Position numbers and translations under genes: made by a program. A DNA stretch of 6,659 bases from an uncultured Clostridia bacterium (GTDB lineage: Bacteria; Bacillota; Clostridia; Oscillospirales; Ruminococcaceae), in assembly GCA_937907305.1 (NCBI GenBank), contig CALERQ010000054.1, forward strand, positions 1-6,659. Reading direction: 5' to 3'. The notes beneath the pieces are model-generated. The model ran no database searches. It saw only the letters and a list, made by a program, of their open reading frames with translations, and was not told where the DNA came from. Positions 5,557-6,659 of the stretch are shown piece after piece (the stretch's first letter is position 1; each line of letters opens with the position of its first letter).

Positions 5557-6423
5557 TTATTCCTCCAGGCCCTTCAGCTCGTCCGCCTCCGCCTTCTCCA
5601 CCGCGATGCGGCCGTCCCGCAGTGTCTTTACCTGCGATTTGTGGAAGGAGACCACCGCCCCCTCCTCGGCCCGGTCCAGATGCACCTTCAGCTCACCGGT
5701 CAGCAGGTTTACCTCGGTCACCTTGCCCCGGCCCTCGCTGGTCTGCACTATCGCCCCTACCTTCGGGGTGGTCCGCAGCAGATCCTCATAGGCATCCTGC
5801 TCGTACTTCAGGCAGCACATCAGCCGGCCACAGGCGCCGCTTATCTTGGTGGGATTGAGAGAAAGTCCCTGCTCCTTCGCCATCTTGATGGAAACAGGCT
5901 GGAATTCCCCCAGGAAGCTGGCGCAGCAGAACGGCCGCCCGCAGATGCCCAGGCCGCCCAGCATCTTGGCCTCATCCCGCACGCCGATCTGCCGCAGTTC
6001 TATGCGGGTGCGGAACACCCCGGCCAGCTCCTTTACCAGCTCGCGGAAATCCACCCGTCCATCGGCGGTAAAGTAGAAAAGGATCTTGCTGCCGTCAAAG
6101 GCATATTCTACCTCCACCAGCTTCATTTCCAGCTTGCACAGGGCTATTTTCTCCTGCGCTATGCGGAACGCCTTTTCCTCTTTTTTGCGATTTTCCTCTA
6201 CCCGGCGCAGGTCCTCCTGCGTGGCGGGACGGGTCACCTTTTTCAGGGGCTTTACCACACGGGTCTGGTCCACCTCCCGGTTGGAGATAGCCACCGTGCC
6301 GCATTCGGTGCCGCGGGCGGTTTCCACCACCACAGGCTCCCCCACGCGGTAGCTGCCGCCATTGGGGTCAAAGTAATAAATTTTTCCGACTTCCTTAAAT
6401 CGGACGCCGATGATCTCTGCCAT
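5557..6423 (-). CDS. ricT: RicT/YaaT, PSP1-domain iron-sulfur protein of the RNase Y (Ric) complex
   Basis: The product is 288 residues, near the 275 of B. subtilis YaaT (RicT). There RicT joins RicA and RicF in a complex carrying 4Fe-4S clusters that directs RNase Y mRNA maturation and affects competence, biofilm formation and sporulation. The N-terminal part begins MAEIIGVRFKEVGKIYYFDP; the PSP1 C-terminal domain is at about 60-148. The cysteine motifs CGRPFCC (161-167) and CGRLMCC (198-204) are intact and are the expected cluster ligands. The last 15-20 residues are acidic and look flexible. The ATG at 6423 has AAAGGAG (6440-6434) 10 bases upstream. No clear promoter is visible in the 70 bases before it, so transcription may arrive from beyond the window; in many Firmicutes the upstream neighbour is holB, but here a hairpin repeat intervenes. 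No RicA or RicF gene is in the window. Confidence 0.95.
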   Translation of the reverse strand: MAEIIGVRFKEVGKIYYFDPNGGSYRVGEPVVVETARGTECGTVAISNREVDQTRVVKPLKKVTRPATQEDLRRVEENRKKEEKAFRIAQEKIALCKLEMKLVEVEYAFDGSKILFYFTADGRVDFRELVKELAGVFRTRIELRQIGVRDEAKMLGGLGICGRPFCCASFLGEFQPVSIKMAKEQGLSLNPTKISGACGRLMCCLKYEQDAYEDLLRTTPKVGAIVQTSEGRGKVTEVNLLTGELKVHLDRAEEGAVVSFHKSQVKTLRDGRIAVEKAEADELKGLEE

Positions 6424-6508
6424 ACAAATGGTACTCCTTTATTTCCAACATCCATGATGCATGAATTTTCAATATCAGCTTCCGCCCGCGGCGGGGGCCA
6501 GGTTTGCA

Positions 6509-6633
6509 GTCGCCTAAAGGCGGTGGGAAGCCTTTTACAAAGGCTTGGCTAGTACCGCTCGCCGCGGAGGCCTTCCTTTTGCACCTGCAAAAGGAAGCAA
6601 AACAGGGTCAAGGGGGACAGATTCCCCCTTGAC
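6509..6633. repeat. Intergenic hairpin repeat, right copy (inverted relative to the left copy)
   Basis: Four hairpins follow in order: CGCC-TAAA-GGCG (6511-6522), an 8-bp AAGCCTTT stem (6528-6535/6539-6546, loop TAC), an 11-bp CTTCCTTTTGC stem (6572-6582/6587-6597) and an 11-bp GTCAAGGGGGA stem (6607-6617/6623-6633). In reverse complement, the first three match the left-end repeat (1-104) in order and closely in sequence, with the best stretch at 6570-6615. No T-run follows any stem, so a simple terminator is unlikely. No gene is supported from 6424 to the end of the window. The element sits just upstream of ricT, separating it from whatever lies beyond. Confidence 0.65.
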
Positions 6634-6659
6634 GAACCCCTTTCTGTCGCTTGCAGTGC

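Noticed and set aside
5362..6552. 396-codon plus-strand frame over ricT
   Set aside because: It is antisense to ricT, starts inside the hairpin array and resembles no protein family.

Overview
The window looks like chromosomal DNA of a GC-rich gut Firmicute. The combination of an MsmX-type sugar-importer ATPase, a SigH-type sigma factor, a RicT/YaaT protein, AGGAGG-like ribosome binding sites and hairpin-rich GC-rich intergenic DNA fits Oscillospirales/Ruminococcaceae (Faecalibacterium, Gemmiger or Subdoligranulum relatives). That placement is inference from style and gene families, not from a marker gene.

Layout. Bases 1-148 hold an intergenic hairpin repeat. A minus-strand ATPase gene of the MsmX/UgpC family follows (201-1394), with a GNRA-loop terminator (149-178) and a promoter about 210 bases upstream of its start codon (1610-1638). 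Divergent from it, a plus-strand promoter (1732-1761) drives pepD (1928-3373), an M20-family aminoacyl-histidine dipeptidase. The pepD leader contains a nearly gap-free 128-base cloverleaf of perfect stems (1776-1903), the most unusual element here. A 308-base stretch without a convincing gene (3374-3681) leads to a consensus promoter (3682-3710), a SigH-like sigma factor (3758-4342) and a double zinc-ribbon protein (4421-4699) closed by a good terminator (4729-4764).

A small, less GC-rich island follows. A 61-codon minus-strand gene of unknown function (4769-4954) lies head-to-head with a small XRE-type repressor gene (5062-5292). A perfect 14-base-arm palindrome (4972-5002) between them overlaps the -10 box of the minus-strand promoter, so it reads as an autonomous operator switch. 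Bases 5293-5516 contain six consecutive hairpins. Then comes ricT (5557-6423, minus), with its own terminator at 5511-5543. The right end (6509-6633) carries a second, oppositely oriented copy of the repeat seen at base 1.

No operon unites the window. It is a run of independent housekeeping units: sugar-import energy coupling, peptide salvage, alternative sigma control and RNA-processing control. They are separated by structured intergenic repeats. No CRISPR array, rRNA, tRNA, integrase or transposase was seen.
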